Source: Alentia gelatinosa (taxonomy: Eukaryota > Annelida > Polychaeta > Phyllodocida > Polynoidae). Taken from it: a stretch of DNA of 64,000 nucleotides. Shown piece after piece: positions 21,887 through 33,541 of the stretch. Location: positions 96,920,704 to 96,984,703 of the forward strand of contig OX465582.1 in the NCBI GenBank assembly GCA_950022655.1. The letters run 5' to 3'. Position numbers and translations under genes: made by a program. Within the stretch, counting starts at the first letter, position 1. Each line of letters starts with the position of its first letter. A model generated the notes under the pieces. It was not told where the DNA came from and made no database searches. It saw only the letters and a program-made list of their open reading frames with translations.

Positions 21887-22250
21887 AACGCACGTTGTGC
21901 CCGTAATGGGTTGGCGGTGGTAAATGCCATAATCGGTGGTCATATTCGGTAAGTAGAAACGCCCCATTACTGGTAGATTACGAAACCAGCTGAAGTATGA
22001 CATGGCGCAATCGAGTAACAGTTATACTTCCTCCTTTCTCCTGTAGGCATCAAACTACTACGATGCAATTCAAACACTAAATATCGCGACATTTCTTTAT
22101 CACCTTTCATAGCTACACATCATCTGATGGAATAACCATTGTGACTATCTTAACGGCCAGGATATGCATAGGAGATCGAATATACATTCCTGCAGAAGAG
22201 AAATATGCCAACAATTTGTATAATCAACAGTAACCCATGAATAAAGAAGA

Positions 22251-22539
22251 AACTAACATGTTTTGGCCAAAGTTGTCATTCTCCATGAGTTTGATGCGGT
22301 GTGATATGATCGAGGCAACAGCCGAGTGAATATCACGTAACATTCCAACGAGTTGGAGAACAACTTCTTTGACCAATACGAGTTGTTTTCTTTATTTATC
22401 TCATCCCTGTACACACTAGAAGAATGGATGACGCACACGATACAGTCCATGGAGAACGGACTGCAATACTCGTAGGGGCATGAAGAACTAGTTCCCAATG
22501 TTAGGCCTGTGGGGCAATGATACCAGGGGTGAAATAAAT
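22251..22539 (-). mobile_element. bipartite foldback element, CTCACCC subfamily
   Basis: Inverted relative of 8102-8390. Hairpin B (22251-22388) has the same arms (CAAAGTTGTCATTCTCC ... GGAGAACAACTTCTTTG) and apex GAGGCAACAGCCGAG. Module A (22393-22539) has the reverse core CCCAATGTTAGGCC. Arms have diverged by several bases, so it is an old copy. Confidence 0.7.
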
Positions 22540-23160
22540 ATATATATTCGTAATAACTCGTTTCATGGTGGAATCATAAATAAACATGCAATACAATTTC
22601 TGATTTACAACTACTCACTGCCTTTATGACAACACCTCCCACCAACACCTCCTTGTGGAGGCAGGTGGCGCCCCTGGTGGGGGACCGGGCTACTTGGCAT
22701 CCTGCCAGACGTCGGCTAAAGTGTACACTTTAGAGTCCAGGCGTTGGTCCAAGACCAGCGCTGGCGATCCCCTTAACGACCCACCTACCTACATGGTACC
22801 ACGCCACCATGCGGCCTCAGCCCCAAGCCTGTAGCTGTTAAGTAGACTGGTTCCCTGTTGAACAATGGGACAGGTAACGCCTTCAGCTGGTTCCCAGGTC
22901 ATTCGAATTAAGCAGAAAGAAGAACCAGTGCAGCCTCTCTCCATCACGAGATTCCCCAGATAACTTATTTACACTTTACAAAGAATGAAAATGAAAAATG
23001 AAGTAATGACAACGTTTCTAAAGATCAAAGATAACTTACTGGAATATTCCTGTAAAATCTAACAGATTTTCCGAGCTGAATGCGATCCCACAATGCACGA
23101 GAAAAATGGTGGTAGTTACCTGGCCTATTATGTGAGTGCACATTGGCTAGGCTTCCAGGC
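22540..23160. other. unrecognised GC-rich stretch
   Basis: Positions 22640-22930 are GC-richer with short hairpins (CCTCCTTGTGGAGG). It could be a decayed repeat, but no second copy is visible here. Confidence 0.35.
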
Positions 23161-23430
23161 TAACAGTTAAGCAGACGACATTTGGTCCTGCGGCCATATT
23201 GATAAAGGACAAAGAGCTCAGATCGCCGGGGGCAAGCGTCGCGAGCAGGTCGAGCGCTGCAGGACTCGGCCGCAGATGATGGGGGCGCTGCAGTCGGCGG
23301 ATGAGGCTGATGCCAAAAGCATCCGGTAGATGGCGAGAGTCCAACGGCGTTGGGACAAAATGGCGGGAAAAACGCAGACGACTTTGAGTTCGTAAAGTAT
23401 TCATCGTTGCCACCCCAGCGTCCGTGTTAT
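23161..23430. promoter_or_regulatory. CpG-rich promoter-like island
   Basis: CpG-dense sequence with AAAATGGCGGGAAAAACG near 23358 (overlapping YY1-type and E2F-type motifs) and two CAGACGAC motifs (23172 and 23374). A minus-strand 88-codon frame (23147-23413) starts ATGGCAACGATG. It is Leu/Arg/Pro-rich and unrecognised. Direction and target gene are unknown. Confidence 0.35.
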
Positions 23431-24647
23431 TAACCGTGCCTGATCGATGGCTCAGATGAGGTGTTGCGCACGGGGGTTGTGCGACTTGGTTATCGTCTGC
23501 TCAATCTACCAGGTGGAAACGCGCGCTTTTTCATCGGAAGGAGAAGGGGGTGGGTTATAGGGAAGGGAGAATCGATGAGGCACCGGTTCAGGGCAGAACA
23601 TCACAAACAAGAGAACTTCATCATTAGCCATTTTATCGAGCACTCCCTCCCCGGTCCCTCCTGAAATAACGTCAATAGATTTCCCGATAATCTCTGGCGC
23701 TTTGGCGTACATGTATGTGTGCACCAACGCCCAACCGACCCTCGGTGGATATCGATTTCCTGGTGACGATTGGCAAGGCTGAGAGCTACAGCATAACAAA
23801 ATGACACCCGGTGTTCATATAAGTCTATAGGTATGGGTGTGTCCTATAGATAGGCAGTAATTACGCTGTCTAGCGGTAGAATGCTTAGTGTATAGGCGTT
23901 ACCTATTATATACCACTACAATATGCAAGCCATAATTGCCAATACAAAATTTCCATTTCCGAATGCTAGCCACACAAATAAACTACAGAATATAAAAGCC
24001 TAGCACCGTCTGTCTCCTATTATAAACAATTTAAGTTGTTTAATACAATTTGATTTACCTCAGATTTAAGAGTCTTTGAAGTTCCATTAGACGAACACCA
24101 ACATTTCCCTCATGCTCTAAATAAACGGTCATAATTTGACCTTTCTGTCCATATTTACTCGTAAATTACCTATCTGCATGCCGGTCTTTGCCTGCGTATC
24201 GTGATATCACCTTATATCATTCACAACATCTCGGATCGATGCCAAAACATTTTTAGACGGCCCACATCATTCTGTAATTTCTCAAGAACACAATGTCACT
24301 GGGTGAAATCATAAATCGGATGTGAATGTGGTATCAAGGCCATAAAGGTCAGGTGAAACGGGCATTTTTCTCTACGGTCCTCAATAATGAATGTAGTACC
24401 GAACAAAACGCTGATGATCCCTACACAAAAACTGACGGAATGAGTTGATATTAAGCGGTCTTCACATGAAGAGTGTCTTGAGCCAAGAGAGTGCCTCTTT
24501 AAAATCAGAGGACTGTAATCAAATCAGATGTAATCACGACATGATCGTTATAAGGCGCATGCACGAAAACATTTTGATGTACTTAGAAAATGATAAATAC
24601 TTGGCGAGTATCACTTTGAGAAGGTGGTAGCGGGATGTGTTGTGATG
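23431..24647. other. gene-free stretch
   Basis: No recognisable exon or repeat. Overlapping frames around 23461-23807 on both strands are unconvincing. Confidence 0.45.
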
Positions 24648-25400
24648 TGTGGCGTTTCCACCCGATGATTTTGACCACCGATTATATGGCATACAGCTCC
24701 ACCGACCGACGATGGGATACTTCTTCTGCAATAATCATCAGGTGGAAACAAAAAGGGTCAACGATATTTTCTCTTCAACATTAAACAATATGTCACCACC
24801 GACCGACTTTTGAGGCCACCAACGAAATTAAACCACCTCGAATTATTTGGTGACAGCGATATCGGTCGATGACCACTTCCATTCTCGTCTAAACAATATG
24901 GTTTTTTTCTTAACGCCACCGGCGTCCACCTACTACGAAAGAAATTAAGACTTACCGATATGGCTCCGATACAAAAAGTCAAAATCGGAGACATATCGGG
25001 AAGGTGCAATGTCGTAGACATATGTCTAGACATGCCAATCCATCACGCATTGTGTGTGGTTTTTATCGGTTTCTAATCGCACAAACGTGGTCAACTGCCC
25101 CATATTAGGTAACCTTCCGACGCGATATTGATTTTGTATCGGGAAGGTGCATCGTAGACCATATCGGACGCATATCGTAGTAGGTGGACGCCGGGCCTAA
25201 ATGTTCAGGCTGGCCAGGTCTGATACATATTGAATAATCGGTGAACATGGAACACATAATCGGTCGTCATGTGGAAACAGAGTGTGTGCTTTGGGGCTAA
25301 CGATTGTTAGCACAGACAAATTTTCAACTATGCCCACCGACCGACCTTTGTACAGCGTACACATAATCGGTAGGGTGTTCGTCAGTTGGTGGAAACGCAG
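24648..25400. mobile_element. MITE, ACCGATTAT family, interrupted by a nested MITE
   Basis: Left end TGTGGCGTTTCCACCCGATG and right end GTTGGTGGAAACGC enclose repeated CCGATTAT / ATAATCGG and CACCGACCGAC motifs. The element is split at 24910 by a CGATATGGC-family MITE. Related copies lie at 25449-25752 and 57433-57785. Confidence 0.6.
24910..25200. mobile_element. PIF/Harbinger-type MITE, CGATATGGC family, copy 2 (nested)
   Basis: Element 24913-25197 ends in GGCGTCCACCTACTACG and CGTAGTAGGTGGACGCCGGGCC. It is flanked by TTA and TAA and sits inside the ACCGATTAT-family element, so it is the younger insertion. Confidence 0.65.
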
Positions 25401-25448
25401 CAATAGACTCATGTAGAGACAAACTAGCACCAGTCTGTTCACACTTAT

Positions 25449-25752
25449 GCGGCGTTTCCCCCTACCGATTATGACCACCGATTATCGCATTTAGCATCGA
25501 TGACTGATTAATTGTAATACTAGTGTTGCCATGATCGTCAGATGGAAACAAAAAGGGTCAACGATTCGCTGGTTGAATGGAATTGAGTGTCAAAAATCGG
25601 TTGACGACTACCTCGGTTTTCATCGTTAAATAGCACTTTTGGTGACTGCCACCGATTATGCCACCGATAATTTCTCATAAATAAGCATCAACCGACTTTT
25701 GTACAGGTTTCATATAGTCGGTGGCCTATTAGTCTGCGGATTGAAACAGCAC
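25449..25752. mobile_element. MITE, ACCGATTAT family, copy 2
   Basis: Starts GCGGCGTTTCCCCCTACCGA with GACCACCGATTAT directly inside, and ends GCGGATTGAAACAGC. Right-end divergence suggests age. Confidence 0.55.
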
Positions 25753-26563
25753 ATTATTCATATCTTCAATGCTATTGTATTACTTCGTTTATTAAACGCC
25801 CCAGTCAAAATGTTGACGAATCTATACACATTTTGATACACATAAGTGTGTTTCTTTTAATTTTTGAAGTGAAGACCTGGCACCACTACAAAAACCCCTC
25901 GGCAAAATTAGGCTTGTAATCTCAGATCGACAGATCTATATTGTAAGGAGCGAACATTCATTCACACTGAGCATATGATTGTTGCATGCTGGATACTGCA
26001 TGATATTTGTAATGTTTAAAACTCCTTTAAGAGAAACGTACATAGATACCGTTTCGGGTTTATATAATAAAAAAAAGCCCTTTTTCTTAGTCCCCTTGAT
26101 CAGAAAATGTAATTTCTATTACTCACGTTTTACATATCAAGACCATCACCTTAAAATTGCATGTGAGAAAATAGTTGTCCATTTGACCTAAGCTCACATC
26201 ATTTACATACCAACGTAATTTTACCTACGGTACCTGCCATTACCTGAATACCATTCATAGATGTAACTCTCGAATTTATTCAAAATTTATTTATTGGTTA
26301 GATTGTTTAGGAAGACACTTCTTGGTTGATCTCCAAGATTCATAGACTGTACCATACCATCACTAACTCAAGCAAAGACAGCTATTTCAGACACACACTA
26401 TGTAGCATTAAAAATTCTTGATATCCTTTAGAGCAAGTTATGCCATAGGCTAGATATCCATGGTTTTCCTTTCGTATGGTACCTACACATAATCATGGTT
26501 TTTCCTCAATTCTCAATACCTCAAGTACAACGTCTCTAGTTTCAATTTATAGACTTTATTCTA
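25753..26563. other. gene-free AT-rich stretch
   Basis: Nothing recognised. Confidence 0.5.
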
Positions 26564-26737
26564 GATAGCCGATTTCACTCCCGATGAGGTCAAGATGTAC
26601 TAGATAGTCTAGGTCCTGGCACCAACACTGGCCTATGTCTGGTCTCTGTCTGAAGCCCATCGTCGTTCATCGTTAGGTGGGCATCAGGACCACTACTCGA
26701 GCACATCTTCACCACATCGGGAGTGAAATCATCTATA
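26564..26737. mobile_element. short hairpin MITE
   Basis: Arms ATTTCACTCCCGATGAGGT and ACCACATCGGGAGTGAAAT about 170 bp apart, continuing into AAGATGT / ACATCTT. Single copy in the window. Confidence 0.5.
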
Positions 26738-26829
26738 TGGAACAAGATGAAATGCTTACAGGCCCATTCTCATAAACATAATCAACTTATAGCATAACTT
26801 CATCCCAAGGTCCCTCGTCCCTATTCTGG

Positions 26830-27313
26830 TAGCTGAACATTTTTTTACGATACAACATCCAATTCCCGTGGACCATAAGTCACGGGCGTATTATAGCGTG
26901 GTTCACCATTGGACGTCCCTCGTTAATTCCAAACATCCTGCCCTTACTCAAGAGGAGATACTGGAATGAACTCCCATTTGAAATACAGAATAGTAGTCTC
27001 TATACATTCAAAAAACATGTGAAGCTGAAGTATTTTGAGCGCTACAATTGAACTAGCCTACTGGGTTTGCCTGAATCGAGTACGCTGGTCTCAATGAGAT
27101 CGGTGATCTTAATACACTCATTGTATCCTCCATTTCCATTACCAACATCATCACCTTGTATAGATTTCTTCTAAGTGAATGGAATTGTTTCATGCTCGAT
27201 ACTCTCTGTAATTCGTCACGTGAAAAGACGACCTGAAAATCTGCAATGCAGAGTTCGTCTGTATGTACCCTCTTACAGTACTAAATAAAAAAAAAAAAAA
27301 AGAAAAAAAAAAG
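26830..27313 (+). mobile_element. non-LTR retrotransposon 3' end with poly(A)
   Basis: The frame ending at TGA (27051) reads FPWTISHGRIIAWFTIGRPS, LIPNILPLLKRRYWNELPFE, IQNSSLYTFKKHVKLKYFER YN. The YWNELP...I...S...FK..VK.Y pattern is typical of the extreme C-terminus of LINE reverse-transcriptase polyproteins. About 230 bp downstream, AAATAAA is followed by an A-rich run (27283-27313), consistent with a LINE 3' end. A stop just upstream and no RT core indicate 5' truncation. It is a different sequence from the 12901 fragment. Confidence 0.55.
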
Positions 27314-27545
27314 GACATGAACCTATTCATACATACATAGGTATACTCGTTTAAGGCCCGGGGACTGTTGACAGATACAGGGAGGCATTCCAATGGTCAG
27401 CTATACTCATATATGCCTACTCTGTTTCTGACAAATGCCTTAAATGAATAAAGGGGATATTCTGTACTGTGTTGACCGTGGTGGCACAATGAAGCCAACG
27501 TGAGTGCTAATAGGAATTCTAGTGACTTGGTTCAACGGGATGAAT
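27314..27545. other. no recognisable feature
   Basis: Short spacer between the LINE tail and the next foldback element. Confidence 0.4.
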
Positions 27546-27912
27546 ACCCAATACTCCACTTGTTGGATGCCGTTGTAATCGTCACCCGGCTTCGCCTAGA
27601 TGACGATTACAGTGGCATCCAAACTTGTGGAGTATTGTTATTGGAGTACATTATGATTCGAGTATGGTTCTGGATTTATCTCACCCCTTTCATGGACATT
27701 AGAATAGTGTCCGTTTATGAACGTTTATATCTCCATGTTGATGTCTTGTCATCTCTCTGAAATCCTGGCCGCTGATTCGTCAATCGCATATGACATCATC
27801 TCGCATTTACTCCGCCACAGCCACAACATAGTATTGTCATTGTACTGGATTGATCGTTGAGTATTTAAAAAATTGTAATTCCTATAGCTAAACTTGTACC
27901 AGGGGTGAGATA
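27546..27912. mobile_element. bipartite foldback element, CTCACCCC ends
   Basis: Hairpin B (27548-27641) has arms CAATACTCCACTTGTTGGAT and ATCCAAACTTGTGGAGTATTG with apex CCCGGCTTCGCCTAG (27585-27599). Module A (27675-27912) is bounded by TTTATCTCACCCCTTTCATGG and ACCAGGGGTGAGATA. It lacks the CTTAACATTGGG core, so it is a separate subfamily that shares apex and ends. Confidence 0.65.
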
Positions 27913-28037
27913 TGAAACATGTACCAGTGGTGAGGTAATATGGTATGGTAATGCTGTAAGGAGAATGGATATTATTTCAGAGAATCTTGTAAATGCACGA
28001 AATGAACATGATGTCAATGCGTTTGATCTACCATTGG

Positions 28038-29320
28038 ATCCATCCATGAGACTATATCAGGTTTTTCTATTATTATATACCTATGCACAAAGTCAGAGTA
28101 AATACATACTGTTCCTAGGGGTATAGTAACTATACACAGAATGCACTGTACGGCGTGAAACGTTGTACTGGTTACTCTGGATACCTACATATTGCATGCT
28201 TTGAGTGACAAATTGCACGCTTTGAACCTTACCTGCACGCTTTGAGCTACATATTGCACGCTTTGAAGAAATAACGCATTTTGATTGGACGAGAGTCCGA
28301 CAACAGAATTCTAGGTGCAAGATTCAAAAATGGCGGAACGCTTCACTTCGCGAGTTCCATGGTGTCGTACAGTAACCACGGAGCGAGTTAGTGTGAAAAA
28401 ACATCAAACATCGAGGTGGAATATGATAACGAACCACGTGATACACTTTAGATAGCTTAGATATGCGAGAAATATCGATTGCGATACGTTCACGGGCCGA
28501 GTGGGCGACTCGTCGATGTCAACAAATAGTGGAGACACTGCACCGCTCGAGTGTAGCTGTCCGACGGGACGATCGAGCGTAGCAGGGTGACCCTGCGTTA
28601 ATTGTTGCGGTGGTTTAATGTATTCACGCCTGCGCGGTGATCACTTCCGGTTATCAACATCCGGCATGCCTGCTAGCGAACACATCGTGTTTGAGAGTTG
28701 TGCCAAGTGACTTTGACGTCAAATTACGGTCAGTTTTAGCGAATTAAGACCGAATTAAGGTATATAATAATATTAAACCATAGTGATGGTGCCAATACGG
28801 GGTAGATTTATGAGTTGTTTCAGAGAAATTCGTTCTGAACTCGCCGTGCCGGCTCGTTCAGAACGAATTTCTCCGAAACAACTCATAAATCTACACGTAT
28901 TGTCACCATAACTATGGTTTCACATATTAATAATATATCCAAGATAGAAGATAGCATACTAATGTTTAGCACCATGCCTACATATTCATTCAAATTGAAC
29001 TTTCTGAATTATCTTATTGCCTGAGAATATAGACGAGGGTGGTGGGGCTTCAAAACGTGTTGTCTGATACACACTTACCCGTATAAGTCTTTTCCATTGT
29101 TCTTCAAACTGCCCACATCCATCCATGAAACCATATCAGGTTCTTTATTAATGATAAATCCAAGATAGATGATAGCACACTATTGTTTAACATCATACTT
29201 ACAAGTTCATTTAGATTGAACCTTCTGAATCATCTTTTTGCCTGAGGATATAGACAAGGGTGGAGGGGCTTCGAAAAGTGTGGTCTCATAGACACTAAAC
29301 CGAATATATATATATTTTTA
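28038..29320 (+). repeat. tandem duplication (about 225-bp unit) with one filled and one empty insertion site
   Basis: The unit CCATCCATGARACYATATCAGG ... AATCCAAGATAGA ... ATATAGAC(G/A)AGGGTGG occurs twice: once split across 28038-28067 and 28935-29117, and once intact at 29118-29320. A third decayed piece (CTGCCCACAGCCATGA) is near 29552. The split copy contains the foldback element at 28068-28934. The intact copy reads GGTTCTTTATTAATGATAAATCC and shows the pre-insertion sequence. Confidence 0.65.
28068..28934 (+). mobile_element. large bipartite foldback element, TATATACC subfamily, copy 1
   Basis: Module A (28068-28771) runs from TATTATTATATACCTATGCA to AGGTATATAATAAT. Inside are four copies of GCAYGCTTTGA (28194-28265), then a reverse CCAAT motif (TTTTGATTGGAC), AAAAATGGCGG, and near 28630 GCCTGCGCGGTGATCACTTCCGG. 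The order is the same in the 62249 copy. Hairpin B (28772-28930) has arms AAACCATAGTGATGG / CCATAACTATGGTTT and apex GAACTCGCCGTGCCGGCTCGTTC. No protein is apparent. Confidence 0.75.
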
Positions 29321-30257
29321 GACTTTTATTTATACTGGTGAGCCCTCAGTCTAGTGACTGGTCTTAACGGACCACCAGTTTACAACACAATTAGAATTAC
29401 AGAGAGAATCCTTTTCATATGATCCGGCGCATATGCGCAACATATTTACAAAAAAAGTTTGGTCAACTATTAAGCATACTAGTAGTTATTGTTGAAAATA
29501 ATTTGCATTTATAACTAAAATAATATCGTAGGTCTTCCATTGCTCTTGCAACTGCCCACAGCCATGATAAACTCCATTATGTTGCACCACCCGTTACCCC
29601 CGTCCACATACATAACAGACGTGCATGCACACCCAGAGGTGGCGGCCCTGTCTCGTGGTGCTCCGAGTAGGCACTAAAGCCGCCACCGTTGAGGGAACAT
29701 GTCCATTGTTCCGTTGGACATGGCGCGTTACTTATTGATAGCAGCTGTTAAATCTTTTTGTATCTGCCTTGGCCATCTTCCAGGCTGCTACGGGTCTCCC
29801 ATCCCCACACGGTGGATGGATGGGGGTCAGGCAGGGACTAGTCCGTCTTCAGTGACAGAACAGCTTGCCTGTAAACTTGTGTAAAGGTTGCCTCCTCATG
29901 GACAACATTGAGGGAAGGGGTCGGAGGTATATGGCCTACCAATAGGCATGAAGTGAACACAGGACATAATGTCATCTCATGCAGCCCAGCGTCAAGCTTA
30001 TTATCGATGCATATTATTGATGATTGTTAAAGAGGCTGTTTGAATATAAAGAGGTGCAAGGCAGGAATTATTTTATTGGCAGTGATGGGAAACAATAGCG
30101 ACAAAGGTCCGACTTTGTGGCTCTTGGAACATGGGCAAAAGGTTGAGTTTTCATTGTGAGAGGATTTGTTTGTTGCGTGTCACGCTGCAAACTCTTTTAC
30201 GTGACATCCTTATCCAGTTTCACTGTTGTGGGTATATTAGTTAACTATATATCATAA
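29321..30257. other. gene-free stretch
   Basis: No recognised gene. Positions 29590-29720 and 29790-29900 are GC-richer and may be decayed repeat or exon. A 61-codon frame at 29699 is unrecognised. Confidence 0.35.
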
Positions 30258-30395
<138 letters not shown>

Positions 30396-32448
30396 TCGTA
30401 TTTTACGCCATTTATCTGATATCAACTGCATGAAACAGAACCAAGGTCTTACAGGGAAACTGCATATAAGGGAGTTGATACAGCCAATGATAAGCAAAGA
30501 TGAAGGCACCGTGCAAACCCTTACTAAAGTCATATGACCTTGGAGATATACATTGATATCAACAACACGGTAGAGACCTTTTCCTCAGTCCGATCATTTC
30601 ACTATGATGTCTCTCAGACTATTCATCAAACCGCATAGCTTTTTATTGCTGTTGGAAACGAATTCGGGAATGCATGCATAAGCGTGGCAGTCCTCCAGCC
30701 AAACATTTGTATTCATCCTGAAAAAGAGGAGAGAAAGGTTGCATTCAAACCTCGAGCGGTCTACAGAGGCAGAAATGAGGGTGAAGACTGGTTGTAAGTC
30801 TCCCACTGCCGACTATAGGACCCTCTTCAGACGATACGCCTCAGCGAAGGACATGAAGTTTATGGTTGCCAGGCAGCCAACTTCAGTCAGTTGGCAGAGG
30901 GACAACTGGAAGAGAAAACGGCCCCCCCTTGTGCTACTAGCATGCAAAACAAAGCTGACAAGGCATGGACGTGTATGTGACGGGTAAAAGGACAAAAACT
31001 GTAGTCAAGGGCGGTATACTGCCAGGAACCTTCTGTGTCAGCATTCAGGGCTTTGTGCAGGCCTTCCTACAGTCCTGGTGGCCAGAGTGGGTGAGATGTA
31101 AGGGTATTAGAAATCAAAGAACATGGTTTATATCTACGCCAGTCTAGGAGAGGCAAAGCTAGGCCCTCAATAGTACATCACGATTGAGTTCCTTCCAGGA
31201 AAACCAGTCTGAATTCTGCTATGCATCTGTATCCTTTACCTTAACCATAACATAATTTCACAAAATATCATATATAATCACAAAAGGTTGTTTGCAACAT
31301 CAGTACCATAAAATACATATGATGTTCTCTTTATTCATAGACAGTTGATTTGTGAAAAGAATGCATTCAGATTCATTGTCATGCAGTTATCCTTGACAGT
31401 TACAATTTATGTCCTTTGTTTTTCTTGTCTTTTTTTAGCATAGCTATCTTTCATTAGGCTTTTATATGCAAAATTGAGATTGTATGTGTACACCCAACGT
31501 TGTCATGTATGTGACCATCAACCAATAGTTTACATATGTGATATTGCCCAATGCTGATGTACCAGTGTTCTTCAATCTTAGTAAGGTGAATAAATACCAA
31601 TGGTCTTACTTTTTTCCAAGAATGGGAACATCTCTAGAAGGAAACAATATAGATGATACACTTCATGGGTCCTTGTTAATTTATAAACAGTTGAAGAAGT
31701 TACCCTTTTGGATACTGGTAAACCTGCTCTCCTTGACATGCACGTAATTGCATGATCATGTATGCTTAATTAGGAACAAAACATGGGACAAGACTAGAGA
31801 AATAGTGGAATATGACATTTGTTGTTGGCATAAGCACGTCAAGTGAGGGATTAAATTTTGTAGAGTAAGGTTACAAATGAAAAATAGGTTCAGTTGACAA
31901 GATTAGGTTACATGACAAGATATGGTGGGTATGCATGTTCTTTTTGTACAATAGAAGAGTTAGTTGAGTACAAAAAAATCGTTCTAGGTTTGCAACGATC
32001 TTTCATGGTCAAACATCGGGAACGTAAAGGAGGAACAGAGTAGTATAATACAATCATTCTCATTGATATCTTTCATTGAATATATACCAGCTTTACGCCA
32101 GTCCCTGCTGCCAATAAGGGCATGGGAGATAATGGGGACATGAATATCACAGGGGCATGAGGGACTGTACGAACATGAGCAGCAGTAGAGGTATGAGGGG
32201 CAGCAGGGATATCAGGGACAGCAGGGGCCCGTTTGATAATCTAGGATCGTATATGAAGACCATTTTCTGTACCTCGTACGAGAATTATCGTTAAATGATA
32301 TATGTTCGCTAAGACAGTATCAGCCGTCCATAAGGTCGTCCGTGGGTGTTGGATAAGGTTGACCCACATCGTCTTTGGGTCTCTATGGCATACAGAAAGG
32401 GTCTACATCTACTATCCTAGAATAGTATACAGGCTCCAGGAACTTGAG
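30396..32448. other. stretch without recognised genes
   Basis: Several short frames of moderate complexity occur at 30594-31147 on both strands, with no domain I recognise and no consistent splice pair. Positions 32100-32230 have a loose GGGACAGCAGGG/GCATGAGGGAC repetition. Confidence 0.35.
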
Positions 32449-33199
32449 TAGGGCATCCACCAACCACGACAAGACTACGACAATGGCTTCCTGACAAGGC
32501 TCACGATTGGCCTAGGATTGGAGGCCTTGTCGTTGTTGGTGGACCCCAGTTCCCAACATGAGACTATGACAAGGCCACAACAAGGCCACGATTGGAAGCT
32601 TGTCGGAAACCTTCCAACAAGGCTATGACAATATAGAACATGTTCGATATTTCCCACAACTGGATCCTTGTCGTGGAGTATCATGTTGTGTCGGGAGCGT
32701 GTGCCAGAGATCTATGATAGTAAATTTTGGTGGAGCATGCACTTCCCGACACCCTCTGACAACGCTGTTGGGAGAGGGTGCGTCCACCAACCACGACAAG
32801 GCTACGACAAGAGCAGACAAGAAAGTTCCAATCGGTGCCTTGTCGCAGCATTGTCGTGAGGAGGGGAGTTGTCGTGAGCCCTTGGCGCAGCCTGTCGGGA
32901 AGTGCAGGCTCCACCTAAATATTCTATCGACAACCTCCCGACACGCCACAACACGCCACGACACGGCTCCAAAATCGAACATGTTCGATTTTGTCGTAAC
33001 CTTGTCAGAAGGCCTCCGACAGGCCCCCAACAAGCTTCATGTCGCAGCCTGTCGTGGCCTTGTCGTAGCCTCTTGTCGGGAACTGTGGTCCACCAACCAC
33101 GACAAGGCTACGACAAGGCTTCCAATCGTAGAGCTGTCGTGGACCTTGTCGGAAAGCCATTGTCGTAGCCTTGTCGTGGTTGGTGGACGCCCCCTCTAA
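32449..33199. mobile_element. PIF/Harbinger-type MITEs, CGACAAGGC family (compound)
   Basis: Two overlapping copies. The first begins GGGCATCCACCAACCACGAC at 32452 and decays past a disrupted palindrome at 32636-32650. The second begins GAGGGTGCGTCCACCAACCA near 32775, has the intact palindrome AAATCGAACATGTTCGATTT near 32975-32994, and ends GTTGGTGGACGCCCCCTC TAA. The 199-codon plus frame and the 136-codon minus frame across it are repeat artefacts. Confidence 0.7.
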
Positions 33200-33298
33200 A
33201 GCCCCCCTTCTTACGACAAGGCTACGATAAGTGCTGATTGGAACCTTCATGTCGGCGCTTGTCTTAGCCTTGTCGTGGTTGGTGGACGCCCCCCTTTA
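33200..33298. mobile_element. short hairpin derivative of the CGACAAGGC family
   Basis: About 100 bp: CTTACGACAAGGCTACGATAA ... TTAGCCTTGTCGTGGTTGG, ending GACGCCCCCCTTTAA. It is an internally deleted copy adjoining the previous one. Confidence 0.6.
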
Positions 33299-33339
33299 AG
33301 CACATAAAAGACATGAGGCATGATTATACGGGCATATAT

Positions 33340-33541
33340 CACGGCCCAGCTGTGTGAATGACTCCCGTGGGATGACATTGAGTGGTGTTGGCAGATCTAC
33401 GTTTCACAGCCCTTACAGGGCAGGGGACTTTACCCTCTGTGGTATTAGCGGCCAGCCTGATGGTCCTGGACTCACACAAACAGTCAATTATTCCACAAAC
33501 CAGCCTCGTGGCAGTGGTTCCGGATCCAGGCCTACATTCCT
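33340..33541 (+). CDS. candidate exon, unknown protein
   Basis: An open frame reads CVNDSRGMTLSGVGRSTFHS, PYRAGDFTLCGISGQPDGPG, LTQTVNYSTNQPRGSGSGSR PTFL between an AG (CACGGCCCAG) and a GTAAGATC donor-like site. Codon use is balanced. The acceptor has a weak pyrimidine tract and the frame continues past the donor, so support is modest. No family is recognised. Confidence 0.25.

Noticed and set aside
30594..31147. Cluster of 60-82 codon frames on both strands
   Set aside because: Opposing frames overlap, and none has a recognisable domain or consistent splice sites.
32600..33199. 199-codon plus-strand frame and overlapping minus frames
   Set aside because: They are composed of CGACAAGGC-family MITE repeats. 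Similar frames occur in the copies at 20834 and 58170.
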